64,000 nt of DNA from Chamaelirium japonicum (GCA_947650365.1 OX393549.1:86796900-86860899), one strand, 5' to 3'; positions 1-12,838 are shown, counted from the stretch's first letter. Numbers and translations are program-made. Notes: a model not told the origin generated them from the sequence alone.

Positions 1-3000
1 CGCCCTCGCCGGAGCACCGGCGAGCACGCCGAGACCCCCAGGTCAGCCCCCTCTCATCTTCTCATCCCCTCCGCGACCCAACCCCGCGACCCCGGCCCTT
101 CCTCCTCCCTTGCCGCGGCCCACACGGGCAGTGACTGTCGCCGCTCCGAGCCCCTCCCCGGCGACCACCGACCTCCGACCAACCCCATGCGAGCCCCCTC
201 CGGCCGAGCTCGATCTCGGGCACCGACGGCCGCTCCGGCCGCCTCCCACCGCGCCCCCTCCGTGGGGGTGGTGCGGGAGAGGCCGGCCAAGCGCTCGCCG
301 GCGCTCCAGGACGCCCCTCCCGCCGGCCGCCGACACGCAGGAAACCCCCCCCGGCTGGTTTCGGTCTCGTGGGGAAGAAGGAGATGGGGGGGGCAAAACA
401 GTAATTCCAGGTTATTACTTAACCCCTGAACCCGACCCGTTTAACCCTGAACCCGACCTAACCCTTGCAGACCCGACCCAACCTCGCAGACCGCCCCAAC
501 CCATATGGTGATCCGGTCTGGTTCACCTGAACCAGACCCATGAACCAGTCGATCTTGGTTCGACTGTCATTTCTCCGTCTGAACTCGGAATTGGACGAAA
601 CCAGCGCCATTTCGACCGGCTCAGAAAATACTACCTGTTGGCCATAGTTTATCATAATAATTATACTGTTTAATACCCTGTTTTATCCTTAGACCCGATA
701 TTATCGCGGTACCGTGGTTTGACCGTCGTTTCATCGTCCGAACTCGGATTCGGACGAAACTAGCGGCATTGTGCTCAGAACATTGAGCCCTACCTTTTAA
801 ACCTGGAAGATAACCCTAGAACCTCTTCTACCCTAGTGAACCAATCATGCGATCGGTTTCACCGGTTCTACGTGGTTTGACCCGAAACCATCCGACCGAA
901 GTCGGATTCCAGCGAAACTGGAACCATCGGAAAGGGTTCTTCGAGCTCGATTCGATGAGTAGGTTTAGCTTCTGTTTACTTGATTGGCCTAGTATTGGTT
1001 AGGTTCGAGTTCTTCAGTCGCACGGATTTGCGTGCTGTCGACTCAATGTTGGTCCCCTATCGAGGGTGTCCGACTATCCTTGGCATGGAACCCTCATCGT
1101 AGATTCTTTTGTTTTAATCGATAGAGTTGTGATGCGGAGCTGTGGTTATTATCAGACCTTGATCGTGGTGATCCAACGGAGACGGATCAGAAGCAGCTAG
1201 CAGGAGTCATGTGTAATCGACAGCCAGGTGACATCTACTACCCTTGCGTGGTCTTTAATAGTGGGAAATGAGAATGACTAAGGGTAGGTGTCCATGACAC
1301 TGCATGCGGGCCCCGCCGGGCATCGTCGCATATGGTCAAATGGACCCCGCCTTGCATGCGGAGTCGCGAGTCCGGCGACGCATGCTTAAAATATTAATAT
1401 AATAATAATAATAATGATTGCTCTTGATTGTATGGACACCGTAATTAGGATTCCCTTAAATTAAACAATAAATTGAATAACTAATAATTATCAGGGCCTA
1501 CCCTCCTGAGAGGAGTATGGCAACCCTAGCACACGGGTCACTGGGATGAGTGTTTTACTTTATTGATTTATTATGTCGCATGGGTTGCGAGAGCAGTACG
1601 GGACCAGGGGTAAATTGTTGGAAATTGATAAGCATTAAAAAGACTTTTTGTAGCTTCATTGTATATATTGAAAGATGTTATATGAGAATCTACCTGGTTA
1701 GAAGGTAGGGACCCCGTGCGTGCAAGGGCCATGAACCACCCTGCGCGTACAGCCGAAGTTAAGTAGGTTAGGGGTCACGAAAAAGGGTTGTGGTAAAGCC
1801 AATAGGAGGTGCCCTCGAGTAGGGATTGGCTTAACAACCCTGTCCCGGGGAGTTGAAGTCCCCATAGTAAAGCAAGTTGGGCGGTAGAGCTCCACCGTGA
1901 AAGACGGGAAACCCCTTATGATCATCTGGGTGATTTGTGCATGATGTTGGTGGATGCACGGCGAGAGAGTTGGCCCTCTATATCGAAATAAAAGGCCCTA
2001 TAGTAATGCCCGACCGGGGGCAGGATGAACAAAATATCCGGGTGTCATATTTTGATAGTGTGTGTTTTATCTATATATGAATTTAGAATTGAGTGACTGT
2101 TTACATGATGACTTCGTGACTTTATCTGAACGTCTTATTTAGTTTGTTCTTTAATGCTGTAGAACATTGAATGGACTTCATGTTAGATAACCTAGTGACA
2201 GTAGGAATTGCATGTGAATATAGACAACTGATAGGTTTAGGTATCATTCGACAAACATTGATCATACTAGAACTGCTATATTATATCTTAATTTATTACA
2301 ATTGGTCGTCTCATATTATTATAGACTATTAGGATGTCACTAGCCATTAATTTGGCTAATCTCCCAATTTCCTATTGGGGGCTACTCTTTCCCACGAGTA
2401 GGCTCAGTTGCAGGTCCGGAGGCTCAGGAGTAGCAGTAGGATTCCAGAGGCGGAGTTAGAGTTGCAGTGTTACCTTTCTGCTTAGTACGTTAATCTTGTA
2501 GTCTTTTCTCTTCAGACATGGTAATTGTATTGGAATAAGAGTTTTCATTAGTTAGTTAGTATTCTATGGTTGTAGTTACAATGGTTCCAGCTGAATTCTT
2601 TTGGGTAGGCCTCTCCTCAAGGCCCCAAGTCTAGGATAGATCATGATGAAAATATAAGTGCATATAAATGACTAAATTTATTAACCCTATAGATAGGAAC
2701 TCTAGACTGGTGCACCTGAGTGTTAGGGCATGGATGAGACCACTTGGCTAGCCGTAGGAGGCTTGAGCCTCGTGCTCCCTCAGATAGACTCCTGTCAGTA
2801 TGTAGTGGCACTGACAGGTCACTCATATTGAGAGGATATGACTTTTGAAGGTTGAGCTTGACTAGATAATATCTTCTCTCTGTTGATAATTTCTCTTTCT
2901 TTGCTTTTTAATAAAAATGGTTTTTTTGAAAAATCAAATTTAAAAGATTCCCCTCTTGTTTCTCCCTCCTTCTTGTTTTTCATATTAGAGAGCGTAGAAG

Positions 3001-3106
3001 CCCTGTGAGAACCCAAATTGGTGTAATTAATTGACCTGACCCAAAATCCCATCTTTTTCTCACCTCACACCCTAGGGATCGGTCTTCAGATTTCTGGGGC
3101 GTGACA
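1..3106. mobile_element. Terminal part of a long LTR, probably Gypsy (chromovirus-like); left end outside window
   Basis: The block ends in GGGGCGTGACA, which directly abuts coding sequence of Copia element A, so it is an insertion border. TGTCACGCCCC/GGGGCGTGACA ends are common in plant Gypsy LTRs of the Tekay/Del kind. The block lacks any protein domain. Its left 520 bp are very GC- and pyrimidine-rich, with short AACCCGACCC-like repeats near 425-500. The rest is ordinary AT-balanced sequence. Orientation is not settled because such LTRs have inverted-repeat ends. It could be a solo LTR or the LTR of a full element running off the window. No internal domain was seen, so the assignment rests on the terminus and the interruption. 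Confidence 0.5.
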
Positions 3107-6100
3107 TGCACTGCATGGCATACATCAGACTCCCTACAACCGAAGCATAAGGTATCTTCTACAACTCTGCCCTCTCCTCAGGAGTCTTAGGACCCTGATC
3201 CTTGGACAATTTCATTCCATGTCTTAATGGAACCAGTCCCTTCTTTGAGTTGTGCATACTGAATCTGACCAAGATAGTATCTATGTAGGCTGACTGTGAC
3301 AGCGAGATAATCTTGTTCTGGCGATCTCGAGTTACCTTGATCCCCATAACATAACTCGCTTCACCCAGGTCTTTCATGTCAAATTAAGAGGATAACCACA
3401 CCTTCACTGTAGACAACGTTCCAACATCGTTTCTGATGAGCAGGATATCGTCCACGTAAAGCACTAGAAAAACTACTGCAGTGTTATCGCTCCTTTTATA
3501 AACACATGGTTCATCCACGTTCTGTTCAAATCCATAAGACTGGATAGCCTGATCAAAACGCATGTTCCAACTTCTGGATGCTTGCTTCAGTCCATAAATG
3601 GACCTTTGCAACTTGCACACCAGACCTTCCTGACCTTTTGCGACAAAGCCTGGAGGCTGAGACATGTAGATATCTTTTTCCAAATCCCCGTTGAGGAATG
3701 CAGTCTTGACGTCCATTTGCTAGATCTCCCAATCATAATGGGCTGCAATGGACAAGAGGATCCGGATAGACTTAAGCATAGCCACTGGCGAAAAGGTTTC
3801 GTCATAGTCGATCCCTTCTCGTTGGGTATAACCCTTAGCGACTAGTCTAGCTTTGTAAGTCTCAACGGTACCATCCGGGCCTCTTTTCCTTTTGTACACC
3901 CACTTACACCCAACATGTTTAATGTTGTGAGATGGTGTTACAAGTATCTAGACCAAATTTTGGGACATCGATGTCAGTTTTGCTTCCATGGCTTCCTACC
4001 ATGCTGCATGGTCAGTGGATACCATCGCTTCGTCATAGTTTAGAGGATCATTCTCCTGAAACTCTGGATCAACCATAAAGGCTTCTCCAATGTATCTATC
4101 AGGAGCACTTGTGGTCCTCCCACTGCGACGAACCTGCGGTGGTTCCATAGGAGTCGATTCTACAGTACTGTTAATCTTAGTGGTATCGGCTCCCACTACG
4201 TTTTCTGTCTGCGTACTCCCATCAGTACTAAGCAATTCTTCAAGAACTACTTTACTGGTGGGCTTATGGTCTATTAAATAATCCTGCTCCAGGAATATGG
4301 CGTTCGTCGAGACGACAACCTTTCTATCCTTAGGATCATAAAATAAACCACCCTTTATCCCTTTTGGATACCCAACGAACAGACATACCTTTGTTTTTGA
4401 CTCCATCTTATCTCGCTTGTCCTTCCGCACATGTGCTGGACAACCCCAAATCCTAAAGTACTGTAGGCTTGGCTTTTACTTCAACCACAGCTCCCAAGGA
4501 GTTAGGTGTACTGACTTTGATGGAACAAAGTTCAAAGTATATGCTGCCGTCTCTAAGGCATATCCCCAAAAACTAGGTGGCAATGTTGCATAACTCATTA
4601 TAGTCCGGACCATGTCTAACAAAGTTCGGTTTCTCCTCTCAGATACACTGTTCTATTGTGGTGTCCCTGGTGCAGTCAACTGGGATACAATCCCATGCTC
4701 ACGCAGGTACCCAATAAATTCATCCGATAGGTACTCGCCTCCTCGATCCGATCGAAGAGACTTGATACTTCTACCCGTCTGCTTTTCTGCTTCAGCTCTG
4801 AACTCTTTGAACTTATCAAAGGATTCAGACTTCCGCCGCATTAGGTATATGTATCCAAACCTCGAGTGATCATCCGTGAAGGTGATGAAATACTCGAAGC
4901 CTCCTATGGCACGGACACTTATGGGCCCACATACATCAGTGTGTACCAACTCCAATACCTCCTTAGATCTGCTACCTTTGGCTCGGAAAGACCTTTTAGT
5001 CATCTTGCCTTCCAGGCAAGACTCACACGTCGGTAGGCTTTCGGAAACATTTGGACTTAAGAGTCCTACCTTAACCAACCTGTGAATCCTGTCTGAGGCT
5101 ATGTGTCTAAGCCTTAGATGCCAAAGGAGTGTTGGATTATTTGAGGGATTTTTTCTTTTAGATGAATTAATCATACAAGCTTCAGTTATGTTATCGTGCT
5201 TATGATTGGAGTTAATTACATAGAGACCATTCTGTATCTTTCCCTTACAAACAAAGGAACCATTCAATTTAATTGACACACTAGAAGCATCAAATAAAAC
5301 TGAAAAACCTTCATTATTCAATAAAGAAACAGAAATTAAATTATGTCTCAAGGACGGTACATAAAATATGTCTCTAAGTAATAAACTTCTTCTATCAAGG
5401 AACTGCAAAATGACATCTCAAACTGCTTCAGCCTCTGCCACGGCCTCAGTTCCCATGCTTAGGATTATCTCCCCATCATCCAGTTTTTTTGTCTTCTTGA
5501 ACCCCTGCAAATTATTGCAAGCATGGTTAGTGGAACCAGAATCCACAATCCATGAAACTGGAGAACAACTGGATGCTACAAGGGATTCCACTATGTGGAT
5601 TTGAGATATACCTGTCTTAGCCTTCTTGGGAGCCGCACGGCAGTCACCCTTCCAGTACCCCTTCTTGCCGCATCAGAAATATTTTTCTTTGGGCTTCGCC
5701 GGACTATTCTGCTTAGGAACCTGCAACTGCGCCTGACCCATCTTCACGGGCTTCTTAGACTTTCTTTTCTGAAACTTGCCCTTGGCTTTCAGAGAAGAAT
5801 TTCGCTCCACGTTTAGGGATTGGGCTCCTGCCTTCATCCCGTCCTCTGCCGCCTGGAGCACCGCTAGGAGCTCTGCGTTAGACATCTCCAACCGGTTAAG
5901 GTTGAAGTTGGTAACGAAGCCCTCAAACGCTCCTGACAGAGACGCGATGAAAATATCGGTCTGGATCTCTGCATCCAAGATGACATCGAAGGAACCAAGC
6001 TCGTTCACATAGCCAAACAACTTCAGCATATGATCCCGAACTAAAGTCCCCTCTACCATCTTTGTAGACACCAATTTCTTGATGGTCAGGTAATGAGTTA

Positions 6101-6428
6101 CCCGACTACGACCCTCGAGCATTTCCTTCAGGTAGAGCATCATGTCTGAAGCAAAGGCCATGTCTTCGACTTGCTTCTGAAGGACGGTCTGCAAGGATAC
6201 CACAATGTAGCACTTGCACATCTCATCAACATCTAGCCAGTCTTTCCATTCCTTTAACTGGGCCCCAGTTGCACTTGGTCCCGGTATGGCCGGTTGAGGG
6301 GTACTTAGGGCAATTGTGTGTTTGTCAACCCTTAGGACGAGCATTAGGTTACACTTCTAGTCCTCGTATTTTGGTCCCGTAAGTTTGTTATCATTAAGTA
6401 TGGAGGCAAGGGGGTCGAGCTTGGTCAT
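3107..6428 (-). pseudogene. Broken gag-pol polyprotein of Copia element A
   Basis: Domains in order on the minus strand: gag (UBN2-type) from an ATG at 6428, protease and zinc-knuckle region near 5480-5750, pre-integrase and integrase core (about 5408-4620), connector (4430-3996), and reverse transcriptase with YVDD at about 3450. The sequence ends in a GSLMYAM-like motif at 3107. Damage is visible. Gag codon 24, Trp in the intact relative, is TAG (6357-6359). A Gln codon just before the integrase catalytic Glu is TAG (4653-4655). Further stops or frame breaks separate the remaining segments. The integrase SERRNR motif and the YVDD residues are still readable. The residue after the YVDDILLI motif is Arg where the relatives have Gly. 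It cannot make a full polyprotein. Confidence 0.85.
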
Positions 6429-8368
6429 GATTTCTGTAAACAATGGTTTAAAGCAATAGTTAGGGTCTGCTACAATCTATTTCATGGAATTTAGAAATAG
6501 ATAATGTCTACTTCAGCCGCTATGTCTTCACCACCTCAAGTGGAGACATCCAGGAATCTAAATTCCCTGGGCTGGAGCACTGAGACTATCGGCCCTGAAT
6601 TGGAGACAGCATCTCGGTGAGAGCATGCAACCGCTTCTGCCAACGGGGTTTTTACGACCTAGTCTTCATCAGAATTACCCATGGTAAACTGAAAGACCTC
6701 CCAGTCTCCTTTTGGCCAGCTTTATGTGACCCGTGTGCGCAGCAACAGCGGCTTCACACAAGCTTTCGGATGCTTCCCACAAATATAGGTGGTGTCGGCA
6801 GGGGGGTTCATAGGCTCCCGCGGTACTGGATAAAACTGTCACCCACTGCCACCGGCATCCTCCATGTCCCGAAGGAAACCACTAGGCGAACCAGCATGGA
6901 AGAAAACACAGCTCTCACCCGATGGGAATATCGAACTGTGTACCTCCCACCCAGACCCTTAGCTGGTTGATTATGGAGGCCAGGGGCTCCCCTTTAGAGG
7001 AAACCTCTTACACATCCCTTCTTTATGAGGTTTTATGCATATCTAGAATGGTCACGACCTCCTAGACATAGACCCTGGTCTACCGTGCTCCTACTAGGAT
7101 TACAAACCCTCCCTCAAAGCATTAGTATCCTCGAAAAATATCATAGTCCCTACCTTGAATACTTAGCTTTCGCCTTTCTTGCAAGGATCACATTATATAG
7201 ATTCCAAGGATCCCGATACTTCACTAGTTTGCCCATAATCCTAAGATCTAGAGCCTAGCCTAAGGTCAACGTGGAAAGGACTCCCAATAGGATGACGCCT
7301 CATTCACAATTTGATGCCTGATGTCATAGTAGACCTTATCTCATTATAGGTTTCGATGCTGGCCAAATAGGGACATCCGACAACCTCCGTCGGACCTCAA
7401 CCTAATGGTGGCATAACCAAATCATGATGAGTTCATACTACCATCAAACGTCATCTAGAAATGGGTATCACACAGTGAAATCCTAACCTAACTTGGTCGC
7501 TAGGACCACGTGGGAAAGGGCATCCCACAAGGGTTATCATACTTCTTATAGAGACATTAGTTAATTATCTCTAAATAAATCTAACACTGCGTCTATCTCG
7601 GTGCACAGTACTTGGCTACCTGAACTACCACGAGGGCGGTTACCGCCTTTCCTTTTAGCTAGCCACCGGATTCGCACGTGTTAGAAGCATATAGAGACAC
7701 CGATGAATCCATAATTTTAGTACTAACCCTAAGCCTGATCTAGAGACTAACTCACAAGCAATAATGATAATCACATTATCATCGGGGTTCTCTAAATACT
7801 GAATAAAGACAAACAACAGAGAAAGCATCCAAACTGAATCAAGTCCAAGGTCCGACCCCTGAACCTAAATAGCACAGCCAAGATATCCTGCTTTTCCGTT
7901 CTGCACGATCTCTGACGATGATCCCCTTCATCGCCAATGTGCACGCTTTCGCCGGCTCTTTGCACGCTATGGTACCGCTTGCCCGAACCGTGGATTTAGC
8001 TTCATCTCCTTCTTCCTGTGACCGGAAAACTAACACGCTCCGAGCAAGTGCTCGTTCGTGTACAATTTTGTTAGAAAGTAAAGAAGACAATCCTAGAAAC
8101 ATGGCCAGGGAACCGAGGATGGTCAACCCCCACCCTCGCCCATCTAGAGCCTTACAATCCACAATAATAATCAATGCAAAATTAAATCCGGGGTCCGACC
8201 CCCGGATGCATGCAATCACAGATTACTATTCAGCGCGGTACCTACAAAAAGACGATACATAGCACAATCCATATGCATGATCTACGCTGAACCCCGACGA
8301 AAACATATGCCATCATATATTCACATGATGTTTTCACGAATTCATGCATGAAACATACACCAAAGCGT
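6429..8368 (-). other. Untranslated leader of element A between primer site and gag
   Basis: This corresponds to the ~1.7 kb leaders of the inner array. It carries the same ordered landmarks: a palindrome CCGGGGTCCGACCCCCGG (8188-8205), a hairpin (8033-8061), and a second, slightly decayed GGTCCGACCCC palindrome near 7848. Short open frames in it are not conserved as proteins. The gag ATG is preceded on the minus strand by a TTTACAG acceptor-like run. Confidence 0.7.
8033..8061 (-). promoter_or_regulatory. Conserved leader hairpin (element A copy)
   Basis: Upper stem CGAGCA/TGCTCG with a 2-nt loop. Lower stem, read on the plus strand, is ACACG/CGTGT. The inner array has the same upper stem but a lower stem GTACG/CGTAC, so paired positions have changed together. 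Function is inferred only; a structural RNA element of the retroelement genome is the simplest reading. Confidence 0.6.
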
Positions 8369-8380
8369 GCTCTGATACCA
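8369..8380 (-). promoter_or_regulatory. Primer binding site (tRNA-iMet) of element A
   Basis: The plus strand reads GCTCTGATACCA, the reverse complement of TGGTATCAGAGC. That is the usual complement of the plant initiator-Met tRNA 3' end. It lies 2 bp from the LTR end (8383), the normal spacing. Confidence 0.9.
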
Positions 8381-8382
8381 AT

Positions 8383-10337
8383 TGTTGGAATTGGGTTCCG
8401 CTAATCAGAGTCGTAGCGGAAGCAAAAGAAAGATCCGAAGATCATACGGTGTATGTTTTATTATAATTCGTGACATAAAACAATCTACATGTAAATCTAC
8501 GATCTTAGCATATGTGCGGACACCCTAGAGGCATACTACGATCTACGAAAGACATGAATGCATCTACTTAGGTGTTTAGATTCATCATACCTTTTGGATC
8601 TATGATCCGGAGATTACGGAACGATGAAGAACCGTACTTGAATCGCAAGGGAAACTGTCGGATAGCACCTTGTCCTTTGCGAATTGAAGAATCCTCGAAA
8701 TCCCGTCTCTGAGTGCAAGGATTTTGAGCCGACGGAAGAATCCGTTGCGAAGACGATAGCGAGCCGCGTGATTTTCTCCTCCTCTTTCACCTTTCTTCCT
8801 ACTCCTACCTTCCTCTTTCGTCTCCCTTCTTCTTCCTCTCTTTTCCTTGGCCGAAACCACAAGGAGGAGCACAAAGGGGAGGTTCGGTTTTTCCAAAGAG
8901 AGAGGGGACCCTTGGGCCGGCCCTCCCCCTCTTATTTCCTTTATAGGGCCGGTCTCCCATGGCTCCAAGGAGCCTAGGGCCGGCCCCTAGGTGGATAGGG
9001 ATGAGGGGGGATCGGATTTAGGTCTTCCGGGTGTCTATCGTGAAGTCCGGACGAAAACGTCCTTCACGAAAAGCGAAAAACTGAAAGTGAGACTGAGTGA
9101 TGTGCGCTACTCGGAATCGAGTTCCGTCAGCGCCTGTGAGCTCCTGGAATTATTCCGCTCAATCTAAGATCCATATTCAATATATTCTGAGTCATATTTT
9201 AGTATTTACCAAAATACCCCTACGGCCCGTAACACATGTGAATTAGGTTCTTTGGCTCCGGGCTTGCGCTCCATCGCACTACTTCGCATTCAACGTATCC
9301 AACTAGGTCGGGGAATAATTCCTATACGCAACGACAGGGTGGAACCTTTAGGGTTCGGGATCTCTAGCTGCAACCGGATCCCTGATTAACTGTTCCGGTG
9401 ACACACCGAAAGTTCCGTTAATCAGCCCTAGTTTGATTAACCCGCGTAGCCACCCAGAGTATGACGCGAGTTGAACTCTAGTGATCCTAAACTTATGTTA
9501 CTCCCTCGTAACCCTGTTCTCTACTATACTCCAATAATCCTTAGTCCCTCTTATTACTGGTGCCATGATACGACTCGGGCGGTGGGGAGCACCGTCAGAT
9601 CTGATCGATCATCTGACTAGGGTTTGATGACTTGTCATCTATAACACCACACACCTTTCGGTGCTATGCCTAGCATCCGGAACATCGTCAGTCATACTGA
9701 CAACCACCAAGCCTGGGTTAACTATGTGGATAGATTGACTCATCAAATCGCACCCATCCAATACTGGATGTCGGATAACCTGTAGGGATTACATGTCACT
9801 CAAGCGCCAGCCGGGTAACCCAACGTATCGTGGTATTGGACTATGGAAGGCTCGCACATGTTAGCACATCAAAGCACCACACAACTGGTTGGCCCAGTGA
9901 ACATGGTCCCTCAGGGTTAAGGACATATTATCTATAGTAGTAAGACGGTTTATGCACCAGTGTCTGAATCACTGAACTGTGCACCGTCTTGGTTCTTGTT
10001 CAACACGATCATCGTGCTTGGTCAGGTGAATGGGAATCCCACGTTCCCGTGGTGGAGACTTCATCACATCCTCTACCTGCCAACAGCTTGTTCTCGGTGA
10101 AGCGACCGGCATCACCTAAGCTGTGAACTAGTTCTAGGTTTACACAGAACTGGTCCACTGGGTCTCCCAAGCATGGATCCTCCATGCGCCTCAGTGCCCT
10201 ACTGTGTTCCCTAGGGTCCTTTTATTATATGAGTATTATCATATACCAGAGTAGTATTCTAATTAAAGCAATAACCAAAGTCATCTTGATTAATGTTAAT
10301 ACAGAAAATCCACGTTAAGGACACACGAGCTACAACA
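8383..10337 (-). repeat. 5' LTR of Copia element A
   Basis: The end next to the primer site reads TGTTGG on the plus strand (CCAACA on the element strand). The outer end reads TACAACA on the plus strand (TGTTGTA on the element strand), giving about 1955 bp with TG...CA ends. The inner end is certain. The outer end is inferred from the TG...CA rule and from the change of character at 10338, because the partner LTR is not in the window. It includes a pyrimidine-rich stretch and a GGGCCGGCCC motif also seen near the TATA box of the other Copia LTRs here. Confidence 0.65.
8939..8945 (-). promoter_or_regulatory. TATA box candidate in LTR A
   Basis: TATAAAG on the minus strand, directly after CCGGCCC. 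The same CCGGCCC-TATAAAG arrangement occurs in the inner array LTRs, so this is probably the LTR promoter core. Confidence 0.5.
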
Positions 10338-11787
10338 GATGCCGCTTCAATCTTCTTCTCCAGGCTTTTGAGCTTGATCGGAGTCGAAGGCTTGATGAAG
10401 ATAACAGAGTGATGCCGCTTCAATCTTCTTCTCCGGTCTTTGCTTCTGACATCTTCGGAGTTGAAGACTTCTTCTTCTCCGAGCTTTCTCCTTCATGCAC
10501 GAAGTCGGATAGTTGATCTTCTTGTGCAAAGGTCTTCACGTTGATAACGACTTTCAGTGGACTAAGCCGATCCCGAAGGGGTAGGATTGCCAGAGCCTCA
10601 TGAAGCCTTGGGTCGTTGAAGGCGAGTCTCCTTCTTTGAAGAGCTTCCTTGCCTCTGGCTTCGACCTTTTGAGCCTTCCCCCTCTCCCTCTATTTATAGG
10701 TGAAGGGGGGTGGGATAGATATGTGAATGTTCATTTAAATCCCTTGAATACCTCACCCATAACTACCCAAGATTCATTTCTTCATTGATGGGGAAAATAA
10801 ACCTTTATTTATTTTTCTTTTCTGGCGAAGTAGTTATAGCCCAATCATTTTGAATCTTTATTTGAATCTTGCACATTAAATCGATAGCGACCCGGCTTCG
10901 TTTCTTGTCCGTTGGATCGAGGGATCGACTTAAATCCACGCTTGTGTAGACGTCTACGCAACCTCTCACCTCGCATGACTGTTTTACTTTACTTTTTCTT
11001 CCTTTTCTTCCTTTCTTTTCTTTCCTTTTCTTTCTTTTCTTCTCTTTCTTTTTTTTTTCTTTTCTTTCTTTCTTTTTTTTTCTTTTTCTTTCTTTCTTTT
11101 CTTTTCCTTCCTTGGCCGGCTGCACGCTTCCTGAGGGAAGGGAGCGTGGTTTACAAAGGGGGCCGAGTGAGCCCCACTTGCAGATGGGCCCACCCGGTCC
11201 CTCTTTTGGCTTGGGTTGGGTCCGGTGGGCTCCGCTTGCATGGTGCGGGCCCATTCGGGTTCCATTGCGTCGGGTTGGGCCCCGGGTTTGCACATACGTG
11301 CCGTTGTGTGCGGACCATTTTCGCATGCGGGTCGTTGTATGCGTGCTAAGTTTTACATGTGGGTCGGATTCGATCCGTTGGCTAATTTCGATGCCCACAA
11401 AGAGCATTTTCGTCCTCAGGAGTCTGAGCTCGAATGAAAAAGTTATCGGGACTGCAGCCCGAAACTATACCCTTTTTTATAATTGATGTATTTCATAATA
11501 GTAGAGTATGATCCAATCATAGATTGCCGCATCAGCCTGTCGTAGCCCGTTGCTCCAACACCCGTTGGAGGCAAGTATTGTTCTTTCGCACGAGAATCAG
11601 TGAAGATGGACGCACTGGTCACGCTGTCACGAGGAACAGTGAAAAAAAGTCGGAGGAAGCGGGCATGATCAGGCCAAGCTGTAGAAACCAGCGATGTCCA
11701 TCAACTAATGGAATTGGATAGCACGCACGGTCGACCAGCCTTTTATCGTCTTGTCAACATCCGATCTAACCACCTTTTCCCCACCAC

Positions 11788-11789
<2 letters not shown>
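10338..11789. other. Unassigned repetitive sequence; no gene recognised
   Basis: The block opens with a 24-bp direct repeat (10338-10361 and 10411-10434, identical). The minus strand has a TATAAATA box (10691-10698) in a purine-rich setting that would suit a retroelement LTR reading leftward. Frames here are lysine- or phenylalanine-rich artefacts of the pyrimidine tract and match no domain. It may be part of another LTR, but neither end could be defined. Confidence 0.3.
10985..11114. repeat. Polypyrimidine (TTTC/TTCC) tract
   Basis: About 130 bp of almost pure pyrimidine built from TTTC, TTCC and T runs. It is low-complexity sequence and gives false Phe/Ser-rich or Lys/Glu-rich frames on the two strands. 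Confidence 0.9.
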
Positions 11790-11827
<38 letters not shown>

Positions 11828-12005
11828 TGAAACGGGAAGGTAAACAGGTGGGGTGGTGGTGGATGCGTGTTTGTGTGCTGGGGAGTCTCTCTCTCTCTAT
11901 CTCTCTCTCTGGGGAGTCTCTCTCTCTCTATCTCTGTCTCTCTCTCATTGGTGAAACGGAAAGGTAAACAGGGTGGGGTGGTGGTGGGTGCATGTTTGTG
12001 TGTTG
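11790..12005. repeat. (CT)n microsatellite with a duplicated ~124-bp unit
   Basis: A (TC)n run (11790-11823) is followed by two near-identical copies of a unit starting GTGAAACGG at 11827 and 11951. Each copy contains GGTGGGGTGGTGGTGG and TGTTTGTGTG; the CT runs fall between them. This is a local tandem duplication, not a coding feature. Confidence 0.8.
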
Positions 12006-12226
12006 GCCGAGGGGTTCAGCTCGATCCTCGTGAAAGCGTGGAGTGCAGTTGCAGCTGCAGCCTACAGGAGCTTTCTGGAGGAACAGGTGCAGCGTTGCTG
12101 CATGCAGTTGTTTCGGCTTTAACCCTCACTAGCCTCTCGCTACATGTTGTGTGATGATGGGTTTGCTCGATTCTCTCTCTAAGGAATAGTCAATTTGTTA
12201 TTTTTCTTTGTTAAGGATTAAATTAT

Positions 12227-12525
12227 AGGGTAAATTTTACACTTTGCCCCCGCCCCCCCACCCACCCCCCCCCCCCCCCCCCCCCCCCCGCTCTTTGACG
12301 TTTAGCTTAAAAACACTTAACCCCTTGTAGTTTATTTTGTTCTAAATCACTACCTAAAGTTTAAAATGTTAGCACAATACCTCTTTTGTCAGCTACTTAA
12401 TATTCTCATTTTATAAGTTCTATCTTATCAAAACTGAATCCAAGGAGGTAAAATGTAGTTTTTAACTAGGGGGGGTTAAGTGTTTTTGAGTTAAACTTCA
12501 GGAGAGGCAAAGTATAATTTATCCT
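12227..12525. mobile_element. MITE with ~70-bp imperfect terminal inverted repeats
   Basis: The left end AGGGTAAATTTTACACTTTG pairs with the right end, whose reverse complement starts AGGATAAATTATACTTTG. The arms continue inward through AAAAACACTTAACCCC on the left and its complement on the right. The left arm carries an expanded C tract (12247-12289) absent from the right arm. Flanks (AATTAT / AATTTATAA) are too AT-rich to call a clean target duplication. Apart from it, 12526-12838 holds nothing recognisable. Confidence 0.7.
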
Positions 12526-12838
12526 AATTTATAAGTTTTAATTATTTTTTTATTTAATAATTAAGTAAAGTTGATTAGTGGGTAGAGATGAGGGTTTTGC
12601 TCCTAGAGAGGTCATATCTCAATCCTTTGTTCTTTCTTTTATAATCTCGTATCTTTCATTAGTACAAGAAATTGACATAGATTTAGTAGAGTTAACTTAG
12701 TTTAGTCGTCATTGCAAATATCAAACTTGCTAGAATTGTTCTACCAGATATTCCTCTTTGTGGATTAGTCCTTTTGTAAGTTGTATTTTTTTGGTAGATC
12801 AACACAGGGGCCATTGACGCATGATCTGGATGTCCTCT

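Larger units (their letters stand above)
3107..10337 (-). mobile_element. Copia element A (5' LTR, leader, gag-pol), truncated at its 3' side by the 1-3106 LTR
   Basis: Reading the minus strand from right to left: LTR (8383-10337), tRNA-iMet primer site (8369-8380), a ~1.9 kb leader, then a broken gag-pol reaching into the start of RNase H, where it stops at the inserted GGGGCGTGACA terminus. Protein similarity to the intact 1321-aa polyprotein in this window is strong in every domain, so A belongs to the same broad Copia clade. Its LTR sequence is clearly different. The 3' part of pol and the second LTR are not in the window. Confidence 0.85.

Noticed and set aside
110-511. 133-aa Pro/Arg-rich frame at the left edge
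   Set aside because: GC-rich LTR-like sequence opens frames on both strands; composition, not conservation, explains it.
7839-8262. 126- and 114-aa frames in the leader of element A
   Set aside because: Only the DNA of the hairpin block is shared with other leaders; protein similarity breaks down outside it.
10805-11407. 200-aa Lys/Glu-rich and antisense Phe/Ser-rich frames
   Set aside because: Produced by the polypyrimidine tract; no domain and no support on either side.
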